Assembly: GCA_026874595.1 (NCBI GenBank)
Contig: CM049306.1
Location: forward strand, 37,216,019-37,280,018
DNA from: Sipunculus nudus
Taxonomy: Eukaryota > Annelida > Sipuncula > Golfingiida > Sipunculidae
Length of the DNA: 64,000 nt
Direction: 5' to 3'
Part shown: positions 34,392 through 47,301 of the stretch, one piece after another
Layout of the letters: each line of letters begins with the position of its first letter
How positions within the stretch are numbered: the stretch's first letter is position 1
Notes under the pieces: generated by a model
The model's input: the letters and a program-made list of their open reading frames with translations, nothing else
The model's database searches: none
What the model was told of the DNA's origin: nothing
Position numbers and translations under genes: made by a program

Positions 34392-34830
34392 GTGACCAAT
34401 CGTCTACCTTTTGAAAAGAATGTATGTGATTTCTGGCTTCCTCTGTGTATATAATAATGATCTAAGAGTAATTTTGGTTGTGGAAACGTCTTTTAAGAAA
34501 CTTGTTTATCAACAACATGTTTGTAAACAAAGCAATGTTGACAAACAAGAAAAACATGAAACCTAAGGTGGTAGGTTGCAAATATGCGGAGGTAGAAAGG
34601 TCTCTTGTTGCGAAACGCCATTTGCAAAGCCCTGGCTTATCTGACATTCTGCCAGATGCCCTTGTTGAATTTGTTTTTATTATTTTGGCTGGCCCCCCAC
34701 ATATTATAAACACGTTGATATAAAAAAAAAGCAGACTGTGTGGAGTGATATCCACGTTTTATGGCCTATTTTTATGAAAGCTCCAAGGGATTACCTTTAG
34801 TTTATAAAGGTTAGATTGGTGATTAGGCCC
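34392..34830. repeat. Dispersed repeat, copy 2
   Basis: Partner of 25299-25765. A third fragment appears split by the Gypsy element: about 26720-26775 on the left (CAATGTTGGTAAACAG, TTGGTAAGTTGCATATG) and about 33605-33645 on the right (GAAAGGTC, GCAAAAGGCTCCAT). The repeat therefore predates the element. Confidence 0.75.
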
Positions 34831-35778
34831 CTTTAACGTTTTCAATTCTTAATATCCCTGTAGGGTTGTTGCTGACATTTAATGAACATCTGGCAATGCA
34901 TGTGTCACAGACGAAAAACAGAATGGAACAACTATTCCTCCTTTTCCAAAACCACATTGCCAACTGGAAGGTAGTTGCCATTTCAAACCATTCTCTCTCT
35001 CTCTCTGTAAAATCTTTCTTATTAAAAAAAATGTTCATCTGTCGTGCATCCAATACCATTGGGCGAATAAAAAGTAACGAACCCTAATTCCATTACTGGT
35101 ATTGTTTGAAATTTCGTGCAGGTCATTATCCTAAATGCTGCATCCATAAACCATGCAGCTAACTGGGTTAAGGGCTTAACAAATGACCCATGAGTGATTA
35201 AGCGCCTCCCGTCGGCAATACAGACCTCCGGGAAGGGGCAAACCAATAATGCCAAGTTTACCACATTACTCAACCGTGCGAAACGCAATCAGTTAAAATA
35301 TGTTAAGTATGCATTCCCCTTCCAGTATTCGACATTAATTTACTTTGACAGGAAGGCCTCCGTCCGCCTTCCACAACAAAAATAAAGTATCATTTTAAAC
35401 CAAAGAACCAGAGCCGATGAGACGTACCTTTTCGTTATTTCTAATTGCGTTGGCATTTTTACACCTTGCGCTCAGGTGCTCGGGTTCCCGCGATGATAGT
35501 TACTCAATTATTCAAATGGCCGTAAATATATTGTCTTATCCGCAGGCTTCCAACAATATGTTTATAAAGAATTCCTTTTCAAGTCGATAAATACCTAACC
35601 TTTGGTTAGAATAACATTTCTCACTGTTATGATTTGTCATTGTGCAATGAATTTACAACAGTCTGGGAAGCTTGGCGAGAGACGTATATTACAGCATGTG
35701 TTGATAAAACATCAAGACCTCGAATAAAAAATCACCGATACCAACAAAAAGTTTTAAAACCAGCTATTTACCTGCTTG
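34831..35778. other. Intergenic, no gene seen
   Basis: Mixed-composition DNA between the dispersed repeat and the minisatellite. A short CT run lies near 34991-35004. No supported gene. Confidence 0.45.
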
Positions 35779-37915
35779 GTTTGTAGAATGTATGGGTATG
35801 TTTGCAGGATGTATATAAATGTTTGTAGAATCTATGGGTATGTTTGTAGAATGTATGGGTTTGTTTGTGGAATATATGGGTATGTTTGTAGAATGTATGG
35901 GCATGTTTGTAGAGTGTATGGGTATATTGTAGAGTGTATGGGTATATTTGTAGAGTGTATGGGTATGTTTGTAGAATGTATGGGTATGTTTGTAGAATGT
36001 ATGGGTGTGTTTGTAGAATGTATGGGCATTTTTGTAGAATGTATGAGCATGTTTGTAGAATGTATGGGCATGTTTGTAGAATGTATGGGTATGTGTGTAG
36101 AATGTATGGGTATGTGTGTAGAATGTATGGGTAGGTTTGTAGAATGTATGGGTAGGTTTGTAGAATATATGGGTATGTTTGTAGAATATATGTGTATGTT
36201 TGTAGAATGTATGGGTATGTTTGTAGAATGTATGGGTAGGTTTGTAGAATGTATGGGTATGTTTGTAGAATGCATGGGTGTGTTTGTAGAATGTATGGGC
36301 ATGTTTGTAGAATGTATGAGCATGTTTGTAGAATGTATGGGCATGTTTGTAGAATGTATGGGTATGTGTGTAGAATGTATGGGTATGTGTGTAGAATATA
36401 TGGGTAGGTTTGTAGAATGTATGGGTAGGTTTGTAGAATATATGGGTATGTTTGTAGAATATATGTGTATGTTTGTAGAATGTATGGGTATGTTTGTAGA
36501 ATGTATGGGTAGGTTTGTAGAATGTATGGGTATGTTTGTAAAATGCATGGGTATGTTTGTAGAATATATGGGTATGTTTGTAGAATGTATGGGTTTGTTT
36601 GTGGAATATATGGGTATGTTTGTAGAATGTATGGGCATGTTTGTAGAGTGTATGGGTATGTTGTAGAGTGTATGGGTATATTTGTAGAGTGTATGGGTAT
36701 GTTTGTAGAATGTATGGGTATGTTTGTAGAATGTATGGGTGTGTTTGTAGAATGTATGGGCATTTTGTAGAATGTATGAGCATGTTTGTAGAATGTATGG
36801 GCATGTTTGTAGAATGTATGGGTATGTGTGTAGAATGTATGGGTATGTGTGTAGAATGTATGGGTAGGTTTGTAGAATGTATGGGTAGGTTTGTAGAATA
36901 TATGGGTATGTTTGTAGAATATATGTGTATGTTTGTAGAATGTATGGGTATGTTTGTAGAATGTATGGGTAGGTTTGTAGAATGTATGGGTATGTTTGTA
37001 GAATGCATGGGTATGTTTGTAGAATATATGGGTATGTTTGTAGAATGAATCGGTATGTTTGTAGAATGTATGGGTATGTTTGTAGAATGTATGGGTATGT
37101 TTGTAGAATGTATGGGTATGTTTGTAGAATATATGTGTATGTTTGTAGAATGTATGGGTATGTTTGTAGAATGTATGGGTATTTTTGTAGAATGTATGGG
37201 TATGTTTGTAGAATGTATGGGTATGTTTGTAGAATGTATGGGTGTGATTGTAGAATGTATGGGCATGTTTGTAGAATGTATGGGTATGTGTGTAGAATGT
37301 ATGGGTAGGTTTGTAGAATATATGTGTATGTTTGTAGAATGTATGGGTATGTTTGTAGAATGTATGGGTAGGTTTGTAGAATGTATGGGTAGGTTTGTAG
37401 AATGTATGGGTATGTTTGTAGAATGTATGGGTATGTTTGTAGAATATATGGGTATGTTTGTAGAATGAATGGGTATTTTTGTAGAATGTATGGGTATGTT
37501 TGTAGAATGTATGGGTATGTTTGTAGAATATATGGGTATGTTTGTAGAATGAATGGGTATGTTTGTAGAATGTATGGGTATGTTTGTAGAATGTATGGGT
37601 ATGTTTGTAGAATATATGGGTATGTTTGTAGAATGTATGGGTATGTTTGAAGAATGTATGGGTATGTTTGAAGAATGTATGGGTATGTTTGTAGAATGTA
37701 TGGGTATGTTTGTAGAATGTATGGGTACGTTTGTAGAATGTATGGGTACGTTTGTAGAATGTATGGGTATGTTTGTAGAATGTATGGGTATGTTTGTAGA
37801 ATTTATGGGTATGTTTGTAGAATGAATGGGTATGTTTGTAGAATGTATGGGTATGTTTGTATAATATATGGGTATGTTTGTAGAATGAATGGGTATGTTT
37901 GTAGAAAGTATGAAT
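35779..37915. repeat. 21-bp minisatellite array with higher-order repeats
   Basis: About 100 copies of TATGGGTATGTTTGTAGAAT plus G, with point variants (GGGTAGG, GGGCATG, GTGTGTAG, GAATATATG, GAATGAATG). Variants recur in blocks: one block of about 734 bp (35 units) repeats from about 35861 to 36595, and one of 273 bp (13 units) from about 36004 to 36277. A few units have lost one base. Because 21 is a multiple of three and the unit lacks stops in five of six frames, long frames arise, including 736 codons on the minus strand (37974-35764, HSTNIPI, ILQTYPY and FYKHTHT heptads). I regard it as a minisatellite, not a gene. Confidence 0.95.
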
Positions 37916-39526
37916 AAATGACTCACAAGAGTACGATTCTGTTGTTTAGGTATTGGAGTCAACATCTCATGCAATCCCTTAATGCACCAGGGCTTCTTAA
38001 TACACCAGCGGCGTATGAATAACTATAATTATTCTGATATTAAACATAAATCATTGATTTTTCTCTTAAGACTTACACCGCATTAATCCTTTACAATGTA
38101 GTATTGTCTGCTGTCTGCTTTGTTCTTCCCAGAACTGTTAGGAACAGGTTAAACCTAATTGATATCTCATGATCACCATTATTCTTAAAAGGCCTCATAT
38201 AACCCTATTGAACCAGGCACCCACGCACCCACACATAAACACAGCTATTCGTAATGTTTTAACTCTTCAGCTTAATCTTCATAGCTGTTGTACACTGGCT
38301 AACAAACCAACGGGGCTAGGGTCATAGTTTTGCTTCACTTTTTAATCCCTTGGTTCGCCCTACGAGGGCCCGATTTTAAACCTCATATGAAGCCTGTCAT
38401 GAGTAAGCTCCGGGGCAGTTACAATTTGAAGCCATATCCACATGACAGGACATTTTTTATTAATTCCTCTTTGCAAAATATGGTCAAATATTTGAAAATT
38501 ACGGAAACTTTGACAAAAGGAAAATATTGGTTTATTTTTATCTATAACAGGGTAAAGTCGTATTCTCATCCACCGATTTTTTATGGTCTGACAACTCGGA
38601 AGATGTGATGTGATTTAATTATTTTATCATTTATGACGACACTAGTAATCCAGATAAAAAAACAAAAGTGACAAAAATAATCCGAACATCTTGTTGATGT
38701 GCACGCAAAATAGGTTTGTGTGAGCATTCGCTGGACGGCGAGACTTGCAGATTTTTCTGGCTTAAAGCCCGTCTCATATATTTAACGATTTTTTCCCGCC
38801 GATTATCATCCGGCCGGAAAATCCTTTACAATATCAAGGATTTTTACAGCCAATTTGTCCTGCTGGATTTAAAAAATCCGGTCGACAGCATCCACATCGG
38901 CCGGAAAATATCGGTAGATGGGAGGTCGGCTTTAAATTGTGTATAAAAATAACAATATAAAGATATGAAAATGGCTTAAGATGAAGTGACACAGCAAATT
39001 AAACATGAATATTGAACTTGAACATATAAATATGACATGCAAGGTAGTAAATAGTTTCCTCGGGATGATGAAGCATAATGTAGCATTAAGACACAACGGG
39101 GATTTCAATAATCACATGTTCTTTTTTCATTGCAATGTTTTTCGCCGGATAGGGCCTTTATATAAAAATAATATCTTTAAAGAGCTGATAATATATATTG
39201 CGTGGTGATTGCATATATCATGTTGGCGTAATAATTATACGTAAGTGACCTGATAGGTCTAACAAGATTGGAATAAAAATTCAATGCGCGTAATCAAGAA
39301 AGGGTTTTGCCTGCTTCTAAGAGTACAGTAATTAGCAAAAGTGCATTTAAAAATGTGTTAAATGAAAAGTTTTATCTAGCATACCTCACTAACCGTAAAC
39401 GAGCCATTGCTTCCAATAGGTGAGACGCTCTCTCCGAAACGCGTACGGGTGCTTGCTTGTATTCGACTGAATGACTATAGTTTTACTATTGCTGCTGACC
39501 AACCTTAATTTTCATGACTAGAAATA

Positions 39527-39625
39527 TGCATTCTAAGGAAAGCAAGCCTCCGCGATGAGAAACACACATACAAACACACATGAACGGGGATGAGCGCATA
39601 CCCTCCTGGCGGAGACAATAAAGAA
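39527..39625 (+). repeat. Dispersed repeat fragment
   Basis: Shares GCAAGCCTCCGC, the ACACATACAAACAC region, CACATGAACGGGGAT and CCTCCT in order with the reverse complement of 59955-60090. Probably fragments of one interspersed element of unknown type. Confidence 0.5.
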
Positions 39626-40247
39626 AATGAACTGGGCTGGACACTTGGAAGTACAGAACTAGACTGACGTATATTTTCGCAATGATTGGGACAGGGTATA
39701 CTGGAATGGTCTGCATCAGAATGAACGTTATATACACGTCCTGGCTGTCGCAAAGAGCGACTATATGTTGACGTGCGATGAACTATATGAATAACGCTTC
39801 ACGTGGTGTCACCTGATGTGAATACCTAATGAAGTAATAAGATATATCAGAAATATATCACAGACATGCTATACTTAAACATTTCTCAAGGGCGGATTTA
39901 GAGGTGGCCCCACTTTTCTCAACCCAAAATAATCAAGGAAATAGAATAATACATGCAAAAAACGCAGGGGCGTCAATATAGGGATGGATTGGGGTATATA
40001 CTATATATATAAGTATATATATAGTTTATATATTAATATATTGCAAATAATATTTACTGATAAATAGAATTATAGACTTAGGTTCCATTTATCAGTCTAC
40101 TTTGAAATATTATTTGTAAAACTGATTTAGAATTAACTTATAATGAAACAAATAATACCTTTTTTTCTAAAACCTTATATATAATTTTGAAATGCTTGAA
40201 ATCTGATTAAGTGTATATATTTGAAACATGCCATACAGACGCTAAAA

Positions 40248-40249
<2 letters not shown>

Positions 40250-40287
<38 letters not shown>

Positions 40288-40302
40288 TATATATATATAT
40301 AT
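40250..40302. repeat. TA/AT microsatellite
   Basis: Two TA tracts separated by TAATATTTA. Confidence 0.9.
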
Positions 40303-43300
40303 TTGTGTGGGTGGGTGGGTGTATCTGCGAGTCACTCCCCCCCCCCCCCCAACCTGGAACATAAATTGACGCAAATACCAAAAAGCTGCGCCGGACATTA
40401 TATCTCGCTGCGTTTTCTACTGCATGCGGGGTCTCTAGATATACCGTGGGCTAGCACCTCCTTCTATTACCACTACTTTCAACTTAAGAATTAGTTTATA
40501 TCGCCCCAGATGTCTGTGTGTGAATTAGAGAGGAAATTTGAATGGGATTGCCAAAACAGTCTTACGCAATAGGTTAGAGCGGTTTAAAGGGTCACTTGGC
40601 GAGGAAATACAAGATTCAGGTAATTCAGGTCTAACTAGATCTTTCTAGCGAAGATTGGGCTAATGTTTGAGAGTATGACCTTAAAACACTGTGAGATGGA
40701 TGAAGATGAATTACCTTGAAATTGCATAATGATATTACGTCATCAGGAAACTATGAGACTACAGAAATAATCCCAACGCCAACGCTGTCATTTAAGCATT
40801 GATCAGAATAACGGCTTTCGAAGATCTACCCCACCCGACCACCAGAGGTATTCCTGCTCAAAACAAACCTCTTTCACCTAGGGAGAATTACCGTCAGAAT
40901 CGTTCTTTAGAGATTTTGCCCTATCAAAATGAATAAATATTTATTTTTTAAAGGTTCAATGTTTATACTTCAATAGACGACTTTGTTTATTGATACTGCT
41001 AAAAGTACCGTTCCTTTTAATACATGTATGTTGCACAGGCTTGTTATTTAAATTTACAGTTATGAAAGCTATCAACCGTAATTACTTCATGTTTTTACAA
41101 TCATCCATACTTACACTAATCATATACGTTTTTGTCACTCTAGCTGAATTCCGTTTGTAAATGTCCATGCACCTAATTTAATGTCTAATCGTCGTTCTGA
41201 ATGTTGAAAAGTGGCATTTTAATTAATTCCTTCGCACATGATATAATCGAGTTATATAAGTCAAATAAATGTCTTACTTATAACTGTACCGGAACTTAAG
41301 ACTTTCTAATCCACGTCAGGGAGAGAAGAAATGGTGATCATTACGTCCCCATTATTTCCTTGTTATTATGTTCTTGCTAGTACGATTTACTGAGACAATT
41401 TTGTCAGTATAAACATTTACGAAACGATATACAGCAGCTGGGATGGTTTACAATGGCATTATGCTGTAAAGACAAGCTTTATGGTAAGTATGTCTTGCCA
41501 GAGAGGATTGTTCTTGACTGCCTTTGCTTATCGCTGGTGAACCTTGTCGTATATTTACTCAGTATTGAGCAGCTAAGACTCATTGTCCCGTACTTTTCTT
41601 TCCTTTGAGTCATATCGACACATTTTGCAGGCAGAGACTCAGAGCCGCACCCGGTTCACCGCATGACAGGATCCACCAAAATTGGAAAAGGATTGCAGCA
41701 AACCCGGAGAGGAAAGACTCGGCTTACGGTGACCGATTGTAACGACCAAAGCACCCTCATAGCTTCACGATCAACCATGTTCTTTGCCATGTATTAACAT
41801 GGGCGCACGAAAGAAATATCCCCAGAGCTCTCCTTGTTACTGTCTGGATTTACAAAAAAAATGCCTTGCATGCTTTACCCGCTTTAACCTTGTTAATTTT
41901 CGTGTTAATTACGAAGCTAACTCGTTTGTCAATAATTCTCCTCCCAGTGTTGGCTGGGACTGGGCATAAATAAGGACTACGCGATACCCGGTGATTAACG
42001 GCTGATTTATAAAGCCCCATCGTGTGTCCTTATCCGGAAATGGGAAAAATTATATCTCACACTGAATTATCAAACTTGGAGAAGTGTAAGATGAAATGAA
42101 GCTAAAATGTTAAGAAAAATTGACGAGCAACTATTATATATGGATCAACAAAGATGTTAGGGCGCATGATGTCTCTGTTAGAGATCTCTCGAAATTATAA
42201 TTTGTTACCTTTCAACTTGGTAGTTATTAAATGGCAGAAAAAATATAATGGCGTTTACTTATCCATGATCTCCCGTTATTTTAAATATCCCGTACAGCTC
42301 TCTTAAACATTCTGTATAGCTATTTAAAAAACGTAGATGTTTCTTGTGTATAAAATGTAATTTACCATGAACGTTTCTTCAAATACCTGCAGTTTTGTCA
42401 TATGTTAATATACCTACGTTCTCATGGAGTGTTCTTATTTAGTGTTAAAAGCTCCCTGGGGAATTTTATGTGGTACAATTAATGGAAGACTGAACGGCGT
42501 TATGGGTAACGTTTTCATGGAATCCTGTGTTTAAATTCTTTATCCGTTACCGTTCATATTTCAATCTCTCTATTTCCCTATATCCTGCATTTTTCAAAGA
42601 GGAATACATATTAGAATATGGTAACAGGGGCGGATACAGGAATTAGAATCGGGGGGGGGGTTACATTGCGAGGCGCGAAGCGCCGAGGGGGAGGGATTGG
42701 GAGGAGGTTACCCCCCTCAAAGGTGTGGACATTTTATTTTTTTAATTTAGGATGTAATCCTGCAATCCGGGGTAGCTTATATGCATTATAAAGCAAGACA
42801 TACATTGTAACTGTTCTATACACTTGGTCTTTATTTTCATTATGTACAGACTGAAAAGGTGTAACTTTTTTGACTGGAAGAGTCATGGTGTACTATGAAT
42901 TTTCTTCCCAGATTTTTTTGGTTAGGTCGAGAGAAGGGGGGGGGGGGGGAGGGCGTGATTTAGGTGATTTTAAAAAAGTTATTAAATATAATAAAATATT
43001 TTCTTTCTTAAAATTCTTTGGTCGGCATCCCTTAAAGATTCGTTGGTTTTATGTATAGGTCTTGGAAAGGGAACTGACAGAAATTTAGTTCTGATTGTAA
43101 TCATCTTACATTTGGTGCTGGGTGTCCACGGGGAGCGGTTCTCAATAATACCAAATGAACAAAACTGCAAGTGTGACCCGAGGAAATTATGAGTTTGGCG
43201 ATAAATCCCCACTAACCACCCTGCACCGGTGCCAAATCAAGGTCAGAGGGGTCGTTATAAGCAGATCGACCGGAAAGACAGTTTCCGGTCTGTTTGGCAA

Positions 43301-44071
43301 GGACTTCCGCCATAAATCACGCGGACGTCCAAAGCTTGGATTTCGCCCAGCTAAGGGTCATGTTTGGTCAGATGGACCTGGCGGCATTTGCTGCACTGGG
43401 AGCATCAGCACGCTTGCTGAAGCAGCAAAATTCACCATTGTCCCGGTAATGATAAGCGCCCATCATCCAGCCTACGGATCGCAAGCAACGCCAACTCCCC
43501 GTCCCAAGTTTGCGCTCTTGCCTTATCGATTAGTATTCTACGCAGGTCGCGAGGCCGGCCCTGCACTCCGGGCTCAGTTCTGCTATATACAATCCTGTCA
43601 ACTGTGCCAGAAAATTTCGGTTAGTTTTTTTTTTCGCTTACATACCCACTCATAAGCCTTGCTCTTACGTCCAGCCGCACAATAAACTTTTCCTCCTACA
43701 GATTTACTGTTTACGATCATCCAGACAGTTTGGTATATTGATTATTAAGAGCAAAGGTCTCACACCAACTTGTTCCTGCGGTCGTCCCGAGTTTTCCGTA
43801 GTTTCCTTGCGCTGGCGCCTCGCCCTGACATCCTATATAACAGTGGATATGACACCCCAATAAACTATCACAAAACCACCGAGTCCAGAGATTTGGAAAC
43901 GAGACTTCAGCCATACATTTTGCAGATAATATGTTCTTTTTGGTCTAGAAGAATGCAACAATATGAAGAGTGACTGCTACAAGTCAGTATAGCTTAGGCC
44001 TATCTCGTGAGCACAATAAACCAAATCGATATGAAACAAAGCGTGGCATAAGGTATTGGCTAATATTTCGT

Positions 44072-44072
44072 G

Positions 44073-44124
<52 letters not shown>

Positions 44125-44127
44125 TAT
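44072..44127. repeat. TA microsatellite
   Basis: TA tract with a TAAATA interruption near its start and TAGATA near its end. Confidence 0.9.
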
Positions 44128-45440
44128 ATTTATGTGTGTGTATTATGTTATGATATATTATATTATACTTTATAATAGTGTGCAGTCTCTGTTTCAAAAG
44201 TTCTTATTGTATGGTGAATCAAGAGGATCATTAATATTATAGTAATGAATAATATGTGCTGATGGATTATTGCTTTAATTATAAATTTAGTTATTGTTGT
44301 TGATCACCAAATCTGATACAAATGTTACTTTGACCAACCTTAGGAGGATTTATATTAAATTTTAGAATAAAACGAAATGATCTCAGTTCAATGAATATCA
44401 TATTAACTATAGTGAACCTAACATATACCTCGTAGGCATGTCTGGCTATGTCTGTCTCCATACTAACCGTGCGTATTTGCATAAATTACACGCCAACATT
44501 TGACATATGATAGATGTTGGTTTTTCATTATTTCATCACACGTATTGATAGTATACAAGGTTACATTTGAACATTATTTTTGGTCTCTCTTCTGTTTTAT
44601 TTGCAGGCAGCTTTCATCCCATAATCAGCAAAATCTGAGCTGAGTGGCATGGCCCCTGGACCATTTTCAGTTATCATTAATGTACAGTGAGATCAGTAAG
44701 TATCATTTTCAGCTTTTACCCTTAGTTGGCGCCTGACAAAGTCCCAGCAAATTACGAATCTATAGCACTAGAAAAGAATATTAAACAGGCTATTTTTCAC
44801 AGTGTGAACATTTTACACCAGAGTAGACAAAAGTAATATCTTGCTGCATACTCCCGTCATGAAGCATCATACAATTCAGCGTCTATCTAAAAAAAGATAA
44901 AACTCCTCGGATTGAGCCAATTTCCTGTCACAGAATGGTTGACAGAGGAGTGCTACACTAGTTTTACACATGCAGGAGACCAAGGAACATCTTGCCGGAT
45001 CATGAAAGGAAGTTAATTGGGTACATCAGGCATCACACGAAACCCCATGGGTCTTCATAACCTGGCTTTCATACTACACTGAGGTATATATATATAGCTG
45101 GGCGTGTATGTGTGGTTTTATCCAACATCGTGGACTGTATAGAAGACACTCTTCGTAGGTTACGGATATATTGAACTATTAATGATATAAAATAAGTTGT
45201 TATCAATAAGGCATTTAGATTTCCATTTTCTGCCCAGCAAAGGAGGTTACGTTATCACCCATTTATGTTTTTGTTTCTCGGATTGTTGATGAAAATATTA
45301 GACAAACTCCTAACCGATGAAATCTCAAGGAGAGGTGGGACAAGACCCTCGGAATATATCGAATAAGCGTGGGCATTAATAACAGGAAGCTTGTTTTCGA
45401 GTTGTGATTTTTTTTTTAATTTGAAAGTTTAGATAAGTAA

Positions 45441-45860
45441 ACCGGCTTCTGTGGCTCAGGGGTAGAGCACAGGACTCAAAGCCGGGAGGTCATGAGTTCA
45501 AATTTCAGCCGAGGAGCGGTGAGATTTTCAAGATCGGTCGCAACCCGAGTTGAGCGCTCTGCAGGCTTAATGGTAAGGCTGTAACACACAGTCGTGTATT
45601 AGTAACAAACGAGTGCGTCTTTAGGAGGTTCCTCCGTGTTATGACCCAGCAATGGGGGTGATTACACAAGAAGGACCTGCAGGTGCGGCAGACACCGGGC
45701 CTGGGTGACGCCAGGATATAAAAAAATGACAAGAAGCGAGTCCTACCGCCCTGTCACATAGTCCATAACCGAATCGGAACTCGACAGATGTACCTACTTA
45801 GCTTAAGAATCAGACAGTCAGCATTACAAAAATGAAGACGGTTCCCTCCACCAAAAAAAT
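45441..45860 (+). mobile_element. tRNA-derived SINE, copy 1
   Basis: The head resembles a tRNA with Pol III boxes: A box TGGCTCAGGGGTAGAGCA and B box GAGTTCAAATTTC (about 45494-45506). A unique body follows, with AACCCGAGTTGAGCGCTCTG, TGACCCAGCAATGG and CGCCCTGTCAC, ending in an A-rich tail. The same order of blocks recurs at 63279-63644. Mobilised by LINE machinery in known SINEs. The subfamily is not identified. Confidence 0.85.
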
Positions 45861-47250
45861 ATACATTTGGTCCCGATCGTCCTATAATCCCTTTCTGGAA
45901 GAGAAAGTCCCCCTCTGATTAAGAAAACGATTGCAAACTTCATTAAAAGGACAACGGCACAACCTCAAGGCTTTGTCTCGCTCTCACACTGAATTACATA
46001 CCCACGATACTGGAAACAGGCAATGACAATAAATAATACGTTTATTATTACATTATCACGTGTCGAATGTATTTCAAAAAGTCAAAAATATCAGGATTAG
46101 GAGACCTCAAGTGAACACAGAAATCTCTCCAAACTTTGTTTGTTAGAGAGTAAGCTTAAACAGGTAGATAAATGTGTCAGGTTGAATATCTTTCTACGTT
46201 CAAAGTCTTTGAGTAAATCAAAGAAATACATTGATTTGGATTTCACCAATTTCCGTTACTTATTTCGGAAAACTTCAAATTTAAGCCAATACCTGTACAA
46301 CAAACAGGGGTTCAATTGCTGAAATATTCTGCCCCTAATAATTATGAATAGGGCTTCACTGAGTGCGCTTGACATATTTTCTGTGTGAAATAAACTGATC
46401 GGTATATACTTTCATTGTCATTATTTATTTAACATGATAATGGATTAATGCCATATTTAATATGTTCTAATGCCAGGAAACATACACATTTCCTGTAAAT
46501 TGATACATTGAAAAATATCACAAATCACAATATATTGCAATACGAAAATTGTAGGCGATACCCAGCCCTACAAAAACAAAGTTATGAATAAGGCGGCCTC
46601 TCCCCGGTACAAGGGAATTGCCCCGTGTCACAACTAAATATAACTTACGTTCAGTGCGTGTTGACCTAACCTTCCACGAGATGTCGTCAAAATCTGTTTA
46701 AAAATTTTGTTGTTTGTCACTCATTAATTTGCAAACAGAAAAAAAATCCAACCATTGATTCAGGAGAAAGCATAATTCCTTTCTGGCGGAGTTTTAATTA
46801 ATGTTTATTGATAGAGCAGCCTTTGTAATGATACTATACAATTTAATACACAATCATCGGTCGCTGAACTGTCTTCAATTCCGGATGTGGCGAAGCTGAC
46901 AAAGTCACTTTAAATACAAAATGACAACCGCCAACAAGCCGATAACGAATTGCTTAATCGTGCATAACGAGGTTAGGCTACTGAGATGGTTAAAAGGAAA
47001 AACACAAAACATCATTCATTCAACATCAAACGCTTCTTGATTAGATTTCTGACTAATTAAGAAGCCGATCGGGAAATGGAGGGGAATAGTCTTTTTTGGT
47101 GCATTTTACTTTGATGGAGCACAGGTCTGCTCCAATGTAGTTCCAGCCTTTCTTTGTCAATGTATTTCAATGATCATAGATATAGTTAAATATAAAATTG
47201 TGCAAGTCGGTTACACACCTTTACATACCTGTACATTATACATAACCGTA

Positions 47251-47301
<51 letters not shown>

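Larger units (their letters stand above)
37916..45440. other. Gene desert
   Basis: No supported gene. It contains a dispersed-repeat fragment at 39527-39625, a TA/AT tract at 40250-40302, a C run at 40337-40350, a G-rich degraded repeat at 42625-42720 with the hairpin GGCGCGAAGCGCC, and a TA tract at 44072-44127. A more GC-rich block at 43150-43700 has a long plus-strand frame without other gene evidence. Confidence 0.45.

Noticed and set aside
35779-37915. CRISPR-like array
   Set aside because: Repeats are contiguous with no unique spacers, and the genome is eukaryotic.
35764-37974. 736-codon minus-strand frame and several plus-strand frames
   Set aside because: They arise because a 21-bp tandem repeat has no stops in most frames. 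All three minus-strand frames read through, and there are no splice sites, signal sequence or non-repeat domain.
43155-43655. 166-codon plus-strand frame in a GC-rich block
   Set aside because: Long for a chance frame, but it has no recognisable domain, no clear splice signals and no homologous copy in the window.
45444-45515. Functional tRNA gene
   Set aside because: Box A and B are present, but the arms do not fold cleanly and the sequence continues into a body repeated at 63279, so it is a SINE head.
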